Positions 8,557 through 18,265 of a DNA stretch of 64,000 nt are shown piece after piece; positions within the stretch are counted from its first letter, which is position 1; each line of letters starts with the position of its first letter. The position numbers were made by a program, and so were the translations under genes. The DNA is from Opitutaceae bacterium (lineage in GTDB: Bacteria > Verrucomicrobiota > Verrucomicrobiia > Opitutales > Opitutaceae), in assembly GCA_041395105.1 (NCBI GenBank), contig JAWLBB010000008.1, positions 1-64,000 on the forward strand. The letters run 5' to 3'. The notes below the pieces were generated by a model. That model ran no database searches. It worked only from the letters and a program-made list of their open reading frames with translations, and was not told the origin of the DNA.

Positions 8557-8579
8557 GGGAACGGGCGGGCGGTGCAGTC

Positions 8580-9560
<981 letters not shown>

Positions 9561-9686
9561 TTCAATTGATGGAATCGATTGGGAACACGTTTGTTGCGCA
9601 GCGGCAGCAGAGAATGGACCGGAACCTGGTGGTGAGGGTTCCGGAGAAACTGGAATCGGAAACCGGCGGGAACTCAAGCCGGTGGA

Positions 9687-10964
9687 TCAAGGCGGGTTGA
9701 GGGTACCGTCGGGAAGGCGGGCCTGGGTCCAATCGGTGACGGCATCCACCTCGGGAAAGCGGGCGGCGGCGGTTTCGTCGAAGCCGACTCCGATGCCGGG
9801 GAGGTCGGAAGCGTAGAGAACCCCCCGATAGAGCTGCGGGCAACCGGGGAAAACCTCCCGGGTGTTGGCGCCGAAACCGCAAAACTCCTGAATGCCGAAG
9901 TTGGGGGCGACCAGATCCAGGTGGAGGGCGACGGCGTGTCCGATCGGAGATTGATCGGGGGGGCCATGCCAGGCCGTGCGGACCCCGAAGGTCTCTCCGA
10001 GAACAGCCGCCTTCCGGGCCGGGGTGAGACCGCCGATATCGCTGATGTGCATCCGCAGGTAGTTAATCTGGCGGTTGATCACGAGCGGGGTCCATTCGAG
10101 CGGATTGGTGAAGAGTTCACCCATGGCCAACGGAGTGGTCGAGGTGGCTCGCACATTTGCGAACCAGTCCCTGTCCTCGGGAGAGAGGAGGTCCTCGAGG
10201 AAAAAGAGTCGGAAGGGCTCGACCTCGCGGGCGAAGCGGACGGCTTCCGCCGGGCTGAGGCGTTCATGAACATCGTGAAGGAGATGGATCTCGTCGCCGA
10301 AAGTCTCCCGGACCGTCTCGAGGGCGGCGAGGGCGCTGCGCCGGTAGACGGCGGGATCGTAGTAATGGCCGGGCGGGAAGCCGGGGCCGGGCGGGACGGC
10401 CGATTTCGATCCGCCGTAGCCCTGCGATTGAATCCGGATATGAGTGACGCCCTCGTCGATAAACTTCCGGACGTTGTCCTTGAGCTCGGCGGGATCGCGT
10501 CCGTCGGCGTGCCGATAGACGGTGGCACCCACCCGGCAGCGCCCGCCGAGCAGCTGGTAGAGGGGCATGCCGGCTTCGCGGGCCTTGATATCCCAGAGGG
10601 CCATGTCGATGCCGGAGATGGCATTGTTGATGACCGGTCCGTTGCGCCAATAGGCATTGAGCCGCATGAGCTGGTGGAGATCCTCGATCTGGCGGGCATC
10701 CCGGCCGATGAGAAGTGGCTTGAGGTGCCCGTCGACCAGCGCACGCACGGCATGATGCCGGTAGCAGAAGGTGGCGCAGCCGAGTCCGAAAAGGTCCGGT
10801 TCGTCGGTCTCGACCTTGACCACGATGAGGTTGCAGCCTTCCGGCGCGGTCACGAAAGTCCGGATATTGCGGATCTTCAGCGGCTTCTCGCCTGTTGTTG
10901 GTCGCGAATCTGCTGCGGCCGAGGTCGGATTCAGGTAATCAGTGGGCTGGCTTTGCGATTTCAT
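9687..10964 (-). CDS. mannonate dehydratase-like enolase-superfamily protein
   Basis: Member of the enolase superfamily, mandelate racemase-like branch, closest by motif to the ManD/RspA group. Three metal-binding acids are visible in order: Asp in LLHDVHERLS (with the ManD-type His two residues later), Glu in FFLEDLLSPED and Glu in AMGELFTNP. The C-terminal WHGPPDQSPIGHA and NFGIQEF blocks are also ManD-like. The 425-residue protein has an N-terminal extension of about 28 residues (MKSQSQPTDYL to EKPLKIRN), so a later start is possible. ManD-family members range from true D-mannonate dehydratases to nearly inactive homologues, so the substrate is uncertain. It is not in an obvious sugar-acid operon. 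Confidence 0.8.
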   Translation of the reverse strand: MKSQSQPTDYLNPTSAAADSRPTTGEKPLKIRNIRTFVTAPEGCNLIVVKVETDEPDLFGLGCATFCYRHHAVRALVDGHLKPLLIGRDARQIEDLHQLMRLNAYWRNGPVINNAISGIDMALWDIKAREAGMPLYQLLGGRCRVGATVYRHADGRDPAELKDNVRKFIDEGVTHIRIQSQGYGGSKSAVPPGPGFPPGHYYDPAVYRRSALAALETVRETFGDEIHLLHDVHERLSPAEAVRFAREVEPFRLFFLEDLLSPEDRDWFANVRATSTTPLAMGELFTNPLEWTPLVINRQINYLRMHISDIGGLTPARKAAVLGETFGVRTAWHGPPDQSPIGHAVALHLDLVAPNFGIQEFCGFGANTREVFPGCPQLYRGVLYASDLPGIGVGFDETAAARFPEVDAVTDWTQARLPDGTLNPP

Positions 10965-11126
10965 GGGCGTGCAATCAGTCGAATCGACCAGATACCGCGG
11001 CCGGACTCAAGGGCACTTTGAATAATTCGAGATGGGCAGCCCCGGCATACGGCAGCTGTAATCCAGTTGTAAATTCGCAAAGATGTCACCTGGGAGGTTT
11101 GACCGCAGGCGTCACGGTCGATTTCG

Positions 11127-11585
11127 ATGAGACCCATGCCCCTACCGATTCTCATCGCGGCCCACGATCCCGAACTCAGGGAACTGCTCGCCTATGCGTT
11201 TGTCCGATCGGGTTGGACGACCGAGTCCGCCGGCAGTGGAGGTGAGGCGCTGGCCCGGATCTGCGGGTCGCGACCTGCGGGTGTGGTTCTGGATCTCGAC
11301 CTGCCGGACATTCACGGAGTGGGTGTGATGGAGGTGATCCGGCATCTCTGGCCTGAGGAGCCGGTTCCGGTGATTGTCCTGTGTTCCGCGGAGTCGGAGG
11401 TCCACCGCGGCGAGGTGCTGCGGATGGGCGCCGATGCCGTCGTGAGCCGACCGTTCATCGTTGAGGAGATCGTCGAGGCCCTGGGTCGGTTGGTCGGGAA
11501 AGCACCGGGGGTCGCGGGGACAAAGCCCGCGCGGGCCCGCCGACCGCGACGACCACGGGGTCGAAAGCGGTTGATCGAGGCGTAA
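11127..11585 (+). CDS. orphan response-regulator receiver protein with basic tail
   Basis: Single receiver domain. The phospho-acceptor Asp lies in VVLDLDLPD and the switch Ser in IVLCSAES. The usual Lys of the KPF motif is Arg (VSRPF). After the domain there is a short tail rich in Arg, Lys and Pro (about residues 130-150) instead of an output domain. No histidine kinase is adjacent. The start is ATG 11127 or ATG 11136. The final codons (LIEA) and the TAA stop lie inside the first copy of the REP repeat (GAGGCGTAAAGCCTC), so the present C-terminus is repeat-derived. Confidence 0.75.
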   Translation: MRPMPLPILIAAHDPELRELLAYAFVRSGWTTESAGSGGEALARICGSRPAGVVLDLDLPDIHGVGVMEVIRHLWPEEPVPVIVLCSAESEVHRGEVLRMGADAVVSRPFIVEEIVEALGRLVGKAPGVAGTKPARARRPRRPRGRKRLIEA

Positions 11586-11776
11586 AGCCTCTCCTACCGA
11601 TTCGGATGTTGTGGAAGCTCGAGGCATAAAGCCTCTCCTACTGATTTGGATGTCGTGGGAGCTCGAGGCATAAAGCCTCTCCTACTGACTTGGATGCCGT
11701 GGAGGTTCGAGGCATAAAGCCTCTCCTGCAAGTGAGGAGAACGCTGGATGAGATGTAGGAGAGGCTTTATGCCTCG
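11576..11776. repeat. REP array 1: four direct 44-bp units plus one inverted unit
   Basis: Four copies of a 22-bp palindromic core begin at 11576, 11620, 11664 and 11708, an exact 44-bp period, and an inverted copy lies at 11755-11776. Read in the inverted sense the core is GTAG, then GA, then GAGGC, a TTTAT or TTTAC loop, then GCCTC: a REP hairpin with its GTAG head. The spacers between cores are also conserved (TGACTTGGATGTCGTGG-like). Apart from the first copy, which ends the receiver gene, nothing here is coding. Confidence 0.9.
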
Positions 11777-11779
11777 ATT

Positions 11780-12286
11780 TCAGAGCCACTCTGGTGGAGG
11801 AATGTCCTTATCGGACACCATCCATAGACGAGCCTCTGAGGAGCAATGCCAATAGGGCCAGACTTCATCGATCCTGAGCAGACTCTTGCGATACGGATTC
11901 ATCTGCATGTATCGGAGAACTGCGGCAACCGAGTCGGATATTCTCAGTCTCCGGTCGAAAAAGGATCCTCTTTGCCACTGCAGATTCAGTGATCGGAGAG
12001 TTGGGCTCAGGCGTCCCTTGAACGACCTGACGATCTCTGCCAGAGTGCACGGTTCCAAGAGCCTGAAGAGAACGTGAAGATGATCCGGCATTATGACCAA
12101 GGCGAGGAATCCGACCGCACCCGAGGCTTCATACTGTTTCAAGATCGACAGGGCTTTTCCGTACACAACCGGATGGTCGAGGCCGGAGGACCCTTTCATC
12201 AGGCAGATTGTGACGAAGTAGAGGCTTCCGGATGAAGAAACGCGTCCAAGCCGAAGCGATTGGTGACCTTTTCTCGCATCGACCAT
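11780..12286 (-). CDS. REP-associated tyrosine transposase (RAYT, Y1/HUH family)
   Basis: A 168-residue Y1-type single-strand transposase of the RAYT kind. Visible marks are the N-terminal beta strand SLYFVTICL, the HUH motif in IMPDHLHVLFRL (two His flanking Leu) and the C-terminal helix with the catalytic Tyr (AVLRYMQMNPYRKSLL). RAYTs are single-copy domesticated transposases that bind and cleave REP hairpins with a 5' GTAG. This gene is bracketed by two arrays of exactly such hairpins, with the GTAG heads of most units on its own coding strand. By eye it is less GC-rich than its neighbours. Its stop codon overlaps the conserved sequence that ends array 1. Confidence 0.93.
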   Translation of the reverse strand: MVDARKGHQSLRLGRVSSSGSLYFVTICLMKGSSGLDHPVVYGKALSILKQYEASGAVGFLALVIMPDHLHVLFRLLEPCTLAEIVRSFKGRLSPTLRSLNLQWQRGSFFDRRLRISDSVAAVLRYMQMNPYRKSLLRIDEVWPYWHCSSEARLWMVSDKDIPPPEWL

Positions 12287-12311
12287 GCAGGTCGACGATA
12301 GGAAGATGGAT

Positions 12312-12688
12312 CGAGGCGTAAAGCCTCTCCTACCGATTCGGATGTCGTGGGAGTTCGAGGCGTAAAGCCTCTCCTACTGACTTGGATGTCGTGGGAGTTC
12401 GAGGCGTAAAGCCTCTCCTACTGACTTGGATGCCGTGGAGGTTCGAGGCGTAAAGCCTCTCCTACTGATTCGGATGCCGTGGAAGCTCGAGGCGTAAAGC
12501 CTCTCCTACTGATTCGGATGTTGTGGGAGTTCGAGGCGTAAAGCCTCTCCTACCGAATCGGATGTTGTGGGAGTTCGAGGCGTAAAGCCTCTCCTACTGA
12601 CTTGGATGTGGTGGAAGTTCGAGGCGTAAAGCCTCTCCACCAAGTGAGGAGGACTATGGATGAGATGTAGGAGAGGCTTTATGCCTCG
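12312..12688. repeat. REP array 2: eight direct 44-bp units plus one inverted unit
   Basis: Eight copies of the same core start at 12312, 12356, 12400, 12444, 12488, 12532, 12576 and 12620, an exact 44-bp period. An inverted copy at 12667-12688 follows after 47 bp, the same final spacing as in array 1. The sequence around the inverted unit (from AAGTGAGGAG to TTTCAGAGCCAC) is nearly identical in the two arrays. Array 2 therefore looks like array 1 duplicated and expanded by four units. It fills the whole gap between the RAYT promoter side and the dxs stop. Confidence 0.92.
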
Positions 12689-12714
12689 ATTTCAGAGCCA
12701 CCTATCCCGGGTTT

Positions 12715-14667
12715 TCAGACCATTGCTTCCACCGGGTCCTGATCGAGGCGGCGGAAATGGTCGGTGACCCGGCGGATGTGGTCTTCGAAAGAGAGGCCGT
12801 GGGCTGCGCGCAGGATCTCCGGACTGCTGCCATGGTCGACGAAAGTGTCGGGCCAGCCGATCCGTTCGACCGGGATCAACCGGTGGGCATCCTGGAGTGT
12901 CTCGAGAACCGCGCTGCCGAATCCCCCGGCGAGGGCATGATCTTCCATCGTGACGATCAGGCTGACCTCACCGGCGTGGGCGATCAGCCGTTCCCGGTCG
13001 ATTGGTTTGGCAAAGCGGGCATTGACCACGCCGACCGAGAAACCTTCGTGCAGCAGGAGGTGGTCGCTGATGCGGACGGCATCGGCCACCATCGGGCCGA
13101 GGGCCCAGATCATGATGTCCGTCCCGGGTCGGATCAGTTCGGATTCGCCGATCGCAAGAGGGGCCGGCCTGGACTTCCTCTTCACCCCGACGGACGCCCC
13201 GCGCGGGTAGCGGATGAAGGTGGGTGACGGGGTCTTGATACCCGTATGCAGCATGTCGATCAGCTCGTCCTCGTCCTTCGGCTGCATGATGATGGTGTTC
13301 GGGCTGCCGCGAAGGTAGGCGATGTCGAACAGTCCGTGGTGAGTGGGTCCGTCGTTGGGACTCAGTCCGGCACGGTCCATGCAGAAGGTGACGGGCAGAT
13401 TCTGCAGGCAGATATCGTGGATGATCGGATCGACGGCTCGCTGCAGGAAGGTTGAATAGATGGCACAGACCGGATGGAAACCCTTGGTGGCGAGGCCTGC
13501 GGCGAAGAGAACGGCGTGTTCCTCGGCGATGCCGACATCGAAGAACTGCTTGGGCAGAGCCTCCGCCAGATGGCTGAGACCGGTCCCGCTCGGCATCGCC
13601 GCGGTGATCCCGACAACCTTGGGGTCGTTCCGGGCGAAAGCGGTCAGGGTCTCACCGAAGACGTCCTGGTAGGTCGGAGGGGCGGCCGAGGTGCTGGCCT
13701 TGGGCTGTCCGTTGTCCGGATCGAAAGGGCTGGTCCCGTGGAAGCGCTCCGGCTGCTTGAGGGCGACCGGGTACCCCTTGCCCTTCTTGGTGATGAGGTG
13801 GATGACGATGGGCTGATCGGAGTGTTTGGCGAATTCCAGATTCCGGATGACCTGTTCGAGGTCATGGCCATCAATCGGGCCGAGGTAGCGCAGGCCGTAT
13901 TTCTCGAAAAGCGACGAGGGAACCATCATGCTTTTGGCCCCGACCTTGGCCCGGCCTCCGATCCGGATGAGGGAATTGCCACCGGGGACCCGCTTGAGGA
14001 AAGATTCAAGATCGTCGTGCATCCGGTTGTAGACCGGATTGGTGATCATCTCGGTCAGGTACTTGGAAAGGGCGCCGACGTTGCGGGCGATCGACCATTC
14101 GTTGTCATTGAGAATGACAATGAGCCGCTTGGTCGAGGTGGCGATATTGTTGAGCGCCTCCATGGTGATCCCGCAGGTGAGGGCGGCGTCGCCGAGAACG
14201 GCGATGACGTGTTCATCGGTCCCACGGAGATCCCGGGCGGTCGCCATCCCGAGGGCGGCTGAAAGGGCGGTGCCGGCGTGTCCGGCCCCGTAGCAGTCGT
14301 GCTGGCTTTCGGTGCGGGTCAGAAATCCGCTGTAGCCGCCGGACCTGCGGATGGCGCTGAATTTCTCGTCATTCCGTCCGGTCAGCAATTTGTGGACATA
14401 GCCCTGATGGGCCACGTCGAAGATCAGATTGTCGCGGGGGGAATCGAATACCCGGTGCAGACCGATGGTCAGCTCGACCACTCCCAGATTGGGCCCGAGG
14501 TGGCCGCCGTTGACCGATGTGACCGCGATGAGGCGGTCGCGGATTTCCTGGGCGAGCCTCGGAAGGTCACTCTCGGGGAGTTTCCTCAGGTCGCCCGGGT
14601 TCCGGATCAGCCCGAGAACGGGAGTTTTGGCCGGGGCCGGGTCTGGGGAACGCTTCGAATCGCTCAT
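12715..14667 (-). CDS. dxs: 1-deoxy-D-xylulose-5-phosphate synthase
   Basis: Condenses pyruvate and glyceraldehyde 3-phosphate with thiamine diphosphate, the first step of the MEP isoprenoid pathway. The 650-residue length fits the family. Motifs include the N-terminal GGHLGPNLGVVELTIGLH, the ThDP site (GHAGTALSAALGMA, and GDAALTCGITMEALNN with the later ILNDNEWSI), and the transketolase-like pyrimidine-binding block with the catalytic Glu (DVGIAEEHAVLFAAGLA, AGLSPNDGPTHHG). It follows xseB by 24 bp, the common xseB-dxs pairing. REP array 2 begins about 26 bp beyond its stop and may act on the 3' end of the transcript. Confidence 0.96.
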   Translation of the reverse strand: MSDSKRSPDPAPAKTPVLGLIRNPGDLRKLPESDLPRLAQEIRDRLIAVTSVNGGHLGPNLGVVELTIGLHRVFDSPRDNLIFDVAHQGYVHKLLTGRNDEKFSAIRRSGGYSGFLTRTESQHDCYGAGHAGTALSAALGMATARDLRGTDEHVIAVLGDAALTCGITMEALNNIATSTKRLIVILNDNEWSIARNVGALSKYLTEMITNPVYNRMHDDLESFLKRVPGGNSLIRIGGRAKVGAKSMMVPSSLFEKYGLRYLGPIDGHDLEQVIRNLEFAKHSDQPIVIHLITKKGKGYPVALKQPERFHGTSPFDPDNGQPKASTSAAPPTYQDVFGETLTAFARNDPKVVGITAAMPSGTGLSHLAEALPKQFFDVGIAEEHAVLFAAGLATKGFHPVCAIYSTFLQRAVDPIIHDICLQNLPVTFCMDRAGLSPNDGPTHHGLFDIAYLRGSPNTIIMQPKDEDELIDMLHTGIKTPSPTFIRYPRGASVGVKRKSRPAPLAIGESELIRPGTDIMIWALGPMVADAVRISDHLLLHEGFSVGVVNARFAKPIDRERLIAHAGEVSLIVTMEDHALAGGFGSAVLETLQDAHRLIPVERIGWPDTFVDHGSSPEILRAAHGLSFEDHIRRVTDHFRRLDQDPVEAMV

Positions 14668-14691
14668 GAGGGCGGGCAGAGTAGGTGAGGG

Positions 14692-14934
14692 TCAGGACTT
14701 GTCGGTTTCAAACGCGGTCAATCCAACACCTTCAGCCGAGGCGCGGAGTTGCTCAATCTTCAGTTCGGCTTCCTTGAGTCGGGTTTCACAGACACGCAGC
14801 AGTGCCGTGCCCGATTCGTACTTCTCCAGAAGGTCGGCGAGAGCGATGTCGCCGTCCTCCATCTGGGCAATCAGCTGCTCCAGCTTCTCAAGTGCTTGTT
14901 CGAAAGATAGTTTTGCGCGGTCGTTTGATGCCAC
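14692..14934 (-). CDS. xseB: exodeoxyribonuclease VII small subunit
   Basis: An 80-residue helical protein with the XseB signature (LSFEQALEKLEQLIAQMEDGDIALADLLEKYESGTALLRVCE). It forms exonuclease VII with XseA, which is not in the window. It lies directly upstream of dxs on the same strand, a widely conserved arrangement. The length and start (ATG 14934) agree with the family. Confidence 0.92.
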   Translation of the reverse strand: MASNDRAKLSFEQALEKLEQLIAQMEDGDIALADLLEKYESGTALLRVCETRLKEAELKIEQLRASAEGVGLTAFETDKS

Positions 14935-14991
14935 GCCATGAGGATGACCCGGTGAACGACGATTTCAATCCATTCTTGAAATTCCCTCGGG

Positions 14992-15016
14992 AGGGGGGCT
15001 GAAGCCCCGCCCCTAC
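14992..15016 (-). repeat. single GTAG-headed GC-rich hairpin (third REP-like family)
   Basis: On the minus strand GTAG (15016-15013) is followed by GGGCGGGGCTTCAGCCCCCC, a strong hairpin with the stem GGGGCT/AGCCCC. It lies between the divergent xseB and M48-protease genes. Its sequence differs from the 44-bp arrays and from the hairpins of the composite repeat, but the GTAG-plus-hairpin layout is the same. Confidence 0.5.
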
Positions 15017-15062
15017 AAAGGCTTGCCGCCCGGGCGGCTGGCGGTTCTGCTTTTGCGCAATC

Positions 15063-16294
15063 ATGCCCGCCGTTCTTTCCGTGGTTCTTCTACTCCTTCT
15101 GGTTCGCCTCGTCGCCCAGATCTGGCTCGACCGACTCAACCTGTCGGAAGTGCGTCGGCACATCTCCGGGCCTCCGCCGGCGATCGCCGACGTCATGACC
15201 GAGGAGAATTACCGGAAGTCGGTGGAATACACGACAGCCAAGCTGAAGTTCAGCATGGTGGACTCCGCCTACGACGCGATCGTTCTGGGGGCGATCCTGC
15301 TCTCCGGTTTCCTGCCGGCTCTGCATGGGTGGGTGACCGGGGCGCTGGGACCGGCGGCCTGGGCAGAGGTGGTTTTCTTTTTCATCGCCATTTTCGCCGT
15401 CGGTCTGCCGGGATTGCCGATGGAGTGGTGGTCGCAGTTCCGCCTGGAGGAGCGGTTCGGCTTCAATCGGAGCACCTTCGGACTCTGGGTGATCGACAAC
15501 CTGAAGGGGTGGCTGATCGGCCTGGTCGTCGGTTTTCCCCTGCTCTGGCTCCTGCTCAAGCTCGTTGAGTGGTTGGGTGAGTCGTGGTGGCTCTGGGGCT
15601 TCGGGGTCTTCGCCGGCTTCCAGATGCTGATGATTGTCTTCTACCCGGCCCTGGTCATGCCGCTCTTCAACAAGTTCACCCCGCTGAAGGAAGGGCACCT
15701 ACGGGATCGTCTGCTCGCCTTGGCGGAGCGCACCCGGTTCCGCGCTTCCAGCATCCAGGTGATGGATGGCAGCCGCCGTTCGGCCCACTCCAACGCGTTC
15801 TTCACCGGTTTCGGGGGCTTTCGGCGGATCGTGCTGTTTGACACCCTGATCGAGCAATTGAGTGAAGAGGAACTCGAGGCCGTCCTGGCCATGAGATCGG
15901 CCACTACAAGGAACACCATAATCCGCCGGATGCTCGGGCTTTCCTTGCTCATGGTGCTGCTTGGGTTGTCATCGACTACCTGGCGGGCAGTTCGTGGTTC
16001 CTCGCGGGCTTCGGTTTCGAGGGCCTGGAGAAGGCGGCGGTCTTTCTGCTGGTCGCCCTGATCGGCGGCGTGGTCACCTTCGCCTTCCCCTTCATCAATC
16101 TTCTGTCGCGCAAACATGAATATTGAAGTGATGCCTATGTGGTGAAGGCTATGACCGGCAGTCGGCCGTCGATGATCGGGGCCCTGCGGCAACCGACCGA
16201 GAAGAATCTCGGCAACCTGACCCCGCATCCCATCTACAGCCGTTTCTATTATTCTCATCCGACCCTGGTGGAACGGGTCGGCTCGATCAACTGA
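15063..16294 (+). pseudogene. Ste24-like M48 membrane zinc metalloprotease, several frame lesions
   Basis: Homologue of CAAX prenyl protease 1 / Ste24-type M48 peptidases, multi-spanning membrane zinc proteases. The N-terminal 270 residues are intact (FRLEERFGFNRSTFGLW, PLFNKFTPLKEG, RRSAHSNAFFTGFG). At about 15893 a base is missing and at about 15928 one is extra. The zinc motif HEIGHY, clearly readable in another frame, is thereby replaced by MRSATT in the product. A further shift occurs near 15965. In the third frame the sequence runs VIDYLAGSSWF to SRKHEY, then meets TGA where Glu of the EADAYV motif is expected, and continues to a good C-terminus at 16294 (HPTLVERVGSIN). The TGA can also be explained by one inserted T and one lost C. 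No active protease can be made from this sequence as written. Confidence 0.85.
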
Positions 16295-16329
16295 CGGCGT
16301 CGCGGAGGCGCGGGGAGCGGGGCGGCGGG

Positions 16330-17367
16330 ATGAGGGGCCGGTGGCGGCCGGGCCTTCTCCGATGGTCCCTCCTCCTGCTGGGCGGTCTTGCGTCGGCCGA
16401 AGGCGGCGATGGCTCCGTCCGGGTGGCGACCTACAACCTGCAGAATTACCTGGCCATGGACCGGCGGGTCGACGGAACCTTCCGGCCGGATTACCCCAAA
16501 CCCGAGTCGGAGAAAACGGCCCTTCGCCGGGTGATCCGGTCCGTCGAACCCGATATCCTTGCACTTCAGGAGATGGGCCCGCGCCCCTACCTGGAGGAAT
16601 TGTGGCGGGATCTGGAGACCGAGGGTCTGGTTTATCCTTATCGGGTTCTCCTTGAGGCGGCCGATGAGGAACGCCACACGGCGGTGCTTTCCCGCATCCC
16701 GTTCGTGGAGAACCGCTCGATCGATTTGCTGCACTTCCGGTATTTCGACGGAAAGGAGGCGGTCAAGCGGGGCCTGATCGAGCTGGTTTTCGAATGCGAA
16801 GGCGAAAGGTGGAGCCTCTTTGTCGTTCACCTGAAGAGCCGCTATACGGATCGCGAGGACGATCCGGAGTCCGGGATCCGAAGGGTCGGGGAGGCCCGGG
16901 CGATCCGGGATGTCATCCTCGAACGGTATCCGGATCCTTCCGCCGGTGCTTTCATGATTGCCGGCGACTTGAACGATACGAAGGGGTCACGATCGCTGAA
17001 CGCCCTGCTCAAGCGGGGTGGAACGGAGATTTCGCGCGCGGTTCCCGCCATCAACCAGTGGGGCCAGACCTGGACCCATTATTATGGCAAAGAGGAGGTC
17101 TACAGCCGGGCGGATTACCTTCCGGTTTCAGCCGCATCTTCCTCCCGGGTGGTCGGAGGCCGGGGCGCGGTCAGAACTGACGTCGCGGCCCGGGCCAGTG
17201 ATCATCGGTTGGTCTGGCTGATCTCGATTTCGCGGATTGAGATCCCCGGGTCAACGGCGGCGGGCTATTGCCGCTACGACAACCGACCCGTGGGCGGGGA
17301 CGACCCACCTTCTCAGCGCACGGTGATCGGAACGATGATCTCGCTCTGGCCGGGGGCGGAAACGTAG
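16330..17367 (+). CDS. secreted endonuclease/exonuclease/phosphatase-fold protein (3' end probably shifted)
   Basis: The signal peptide (about residues 1-24) precedes an EEP-superfamily domain. Motifs include VATYNLQNYL, the catalytic Glu in DILALQEMG, FVVHLKSR, the GDLNDT loop and the terminal SDHRLVW. EEP proteins are Mg-dependent phosphodiesterases acting on nucleic acids, phosphoinositides or sphingomyelin; the substrate here is unknown. After SDHRLVW the frame runs on for about 50 atypical residues that overlap the convergent IPT gene. One extra base after the Trp codon would instead give ADLDFAD and a stop near 17241, the expected end. I therefore suspect a one-base loss here, in line with the lesions in the neighbouring genes. 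Confidence 0.7.
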   Translation: MRGRWRPGLLRWSLLLLGGLASAEGGDGSVRVATYNLQNYLAMDRRVDGTFRPDYPKPESEKTALRRVIRSVEPDILALQEMGPRPYLEELWRDLETEGLVYPYRVLLEAADEERHTAVLSRIPFVENRSIDLLHFRYFDGKEAVKRGLIELVFECEGERWSLFVVHLKSRYTDREDDPESGIRRVGEARAIRDVILERYPDPSAGAFMIAGDLNDTKGSRSLNALLKRGGTEISRAVPAINQWGQTWTHYYGKEEVYSRADYLPVSAASSSRVVGGRGAVRTDVAARASDHRLVWLISISRIEIPGSTAAGYCRYDNRPVGGDDPPSQRTVIGTMISLWPGAET

Positions 17368-18233
17368 ATCGAGCCCGAGCCGGGCGTTCCGCCGCGGATG
17401 GAGACATTGACCGAACGGTCGCCGGCAGGGACGATCACCTCGGGCATGATCACACTGTCGGGAACGTCAGTCGTCACCTGGATGGCCATACCGCCGGCGG
17501 GAGCCGGAGACGGGATGGAGAAGATCAGCATGGAGCTGGCACCGCTGGCCAGGTCGAGCGACGAGGGCACCACCCGGACGGTGGCCGGGTCGACCCGCAA
17601 GGTGCCGACGCTCAGACCGCTGGAAAGGCTGACCGGGTGGTTCTGGCCGGGAGCAACCGCGGGGACGTAAAAGCTGATCGAGGTCGGCGACTGGAACTCC
17701 GTCCTGGCCGGCATGCCGCCCACGAGGACGGCATCGGCCTGGGTGAAACCGCGGCCGAGAATGCTGACCTTGGCCCCGACCGGCGCCCGATTGACGTCGA
17801 GGGTCAGGGCATAGCGGTTGACCACGGTGAACTTCGTGATGTCCGTGTATTCCTCGAGCACCTTGGAACCGGTGGCAGTCTTGACCTCGTAGTTGACGAG
17901 GAAGCAGTAGGCCTATCCTGCCGTCCGGATGGAAGCGGTAATCGGAATTCGTAATGTCCTCACCCAGGGGGCTTTTCGCCATCGGAAAGATCTGGCCGTC
18001 AATGACAATCTTCGGTTCGATGGTCCCCTCGACGACTACTCCGCTGCGCTTGTTGATCTGGAGCGTGATGCTGTAGGTTTGCGATGGATTCTCGGAAAGT
18101 CGGCGGCGTCAGGTTCTGATGGTAAGGTCACATCCGCTGAGAAGCATGAGGACAGCGCCGAAGCAGGCCGAGAACCGGCCACCGACGGTTTGAAAAGAGC
18201 AGGATTTTCCATGGAAAAGATGAGATTGTAGAA
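17313..18233 (-). pseudogene. IPT/TIG-domain lipoprotein, frameshifted
   Basis: The intact 3' part (17313-17861) encodes a beta-rich IPT/TIG domain (RAPVGAKVSILGRGFTQADAVLVGG, PTSISFYVPAVAPG) followed by another beta domain. Upstream sequence clearly belongs to the same gene but lies in other frames. YCFLVNYEVKTATGSK directly precedes the intact part. A different frame gives TYSITLQINKRSG and VVVEGTIEPKIVIDG, and the 5' end shows a lipoprotein signal with lipobox LLSGC. At least three frame changes and one in-frame stop separate these pieces. No single start can be assigned. The ancestral product would be an outer or inner membrane lipoprotein of unknown role. Confidence 0.7.
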
Positions 18234-18265
18234 GGCAGACTGTTCGGTATTGCAAACAAATTCCC

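Noticed and set aside
11576..12688. Phased repeats with spacers could be taken for CRISPR arrays
   Set aside because: The spacers are themselves near-identical copies, the units contain a REP hairpin, inverted units close each array, and no cas genes are nearby.
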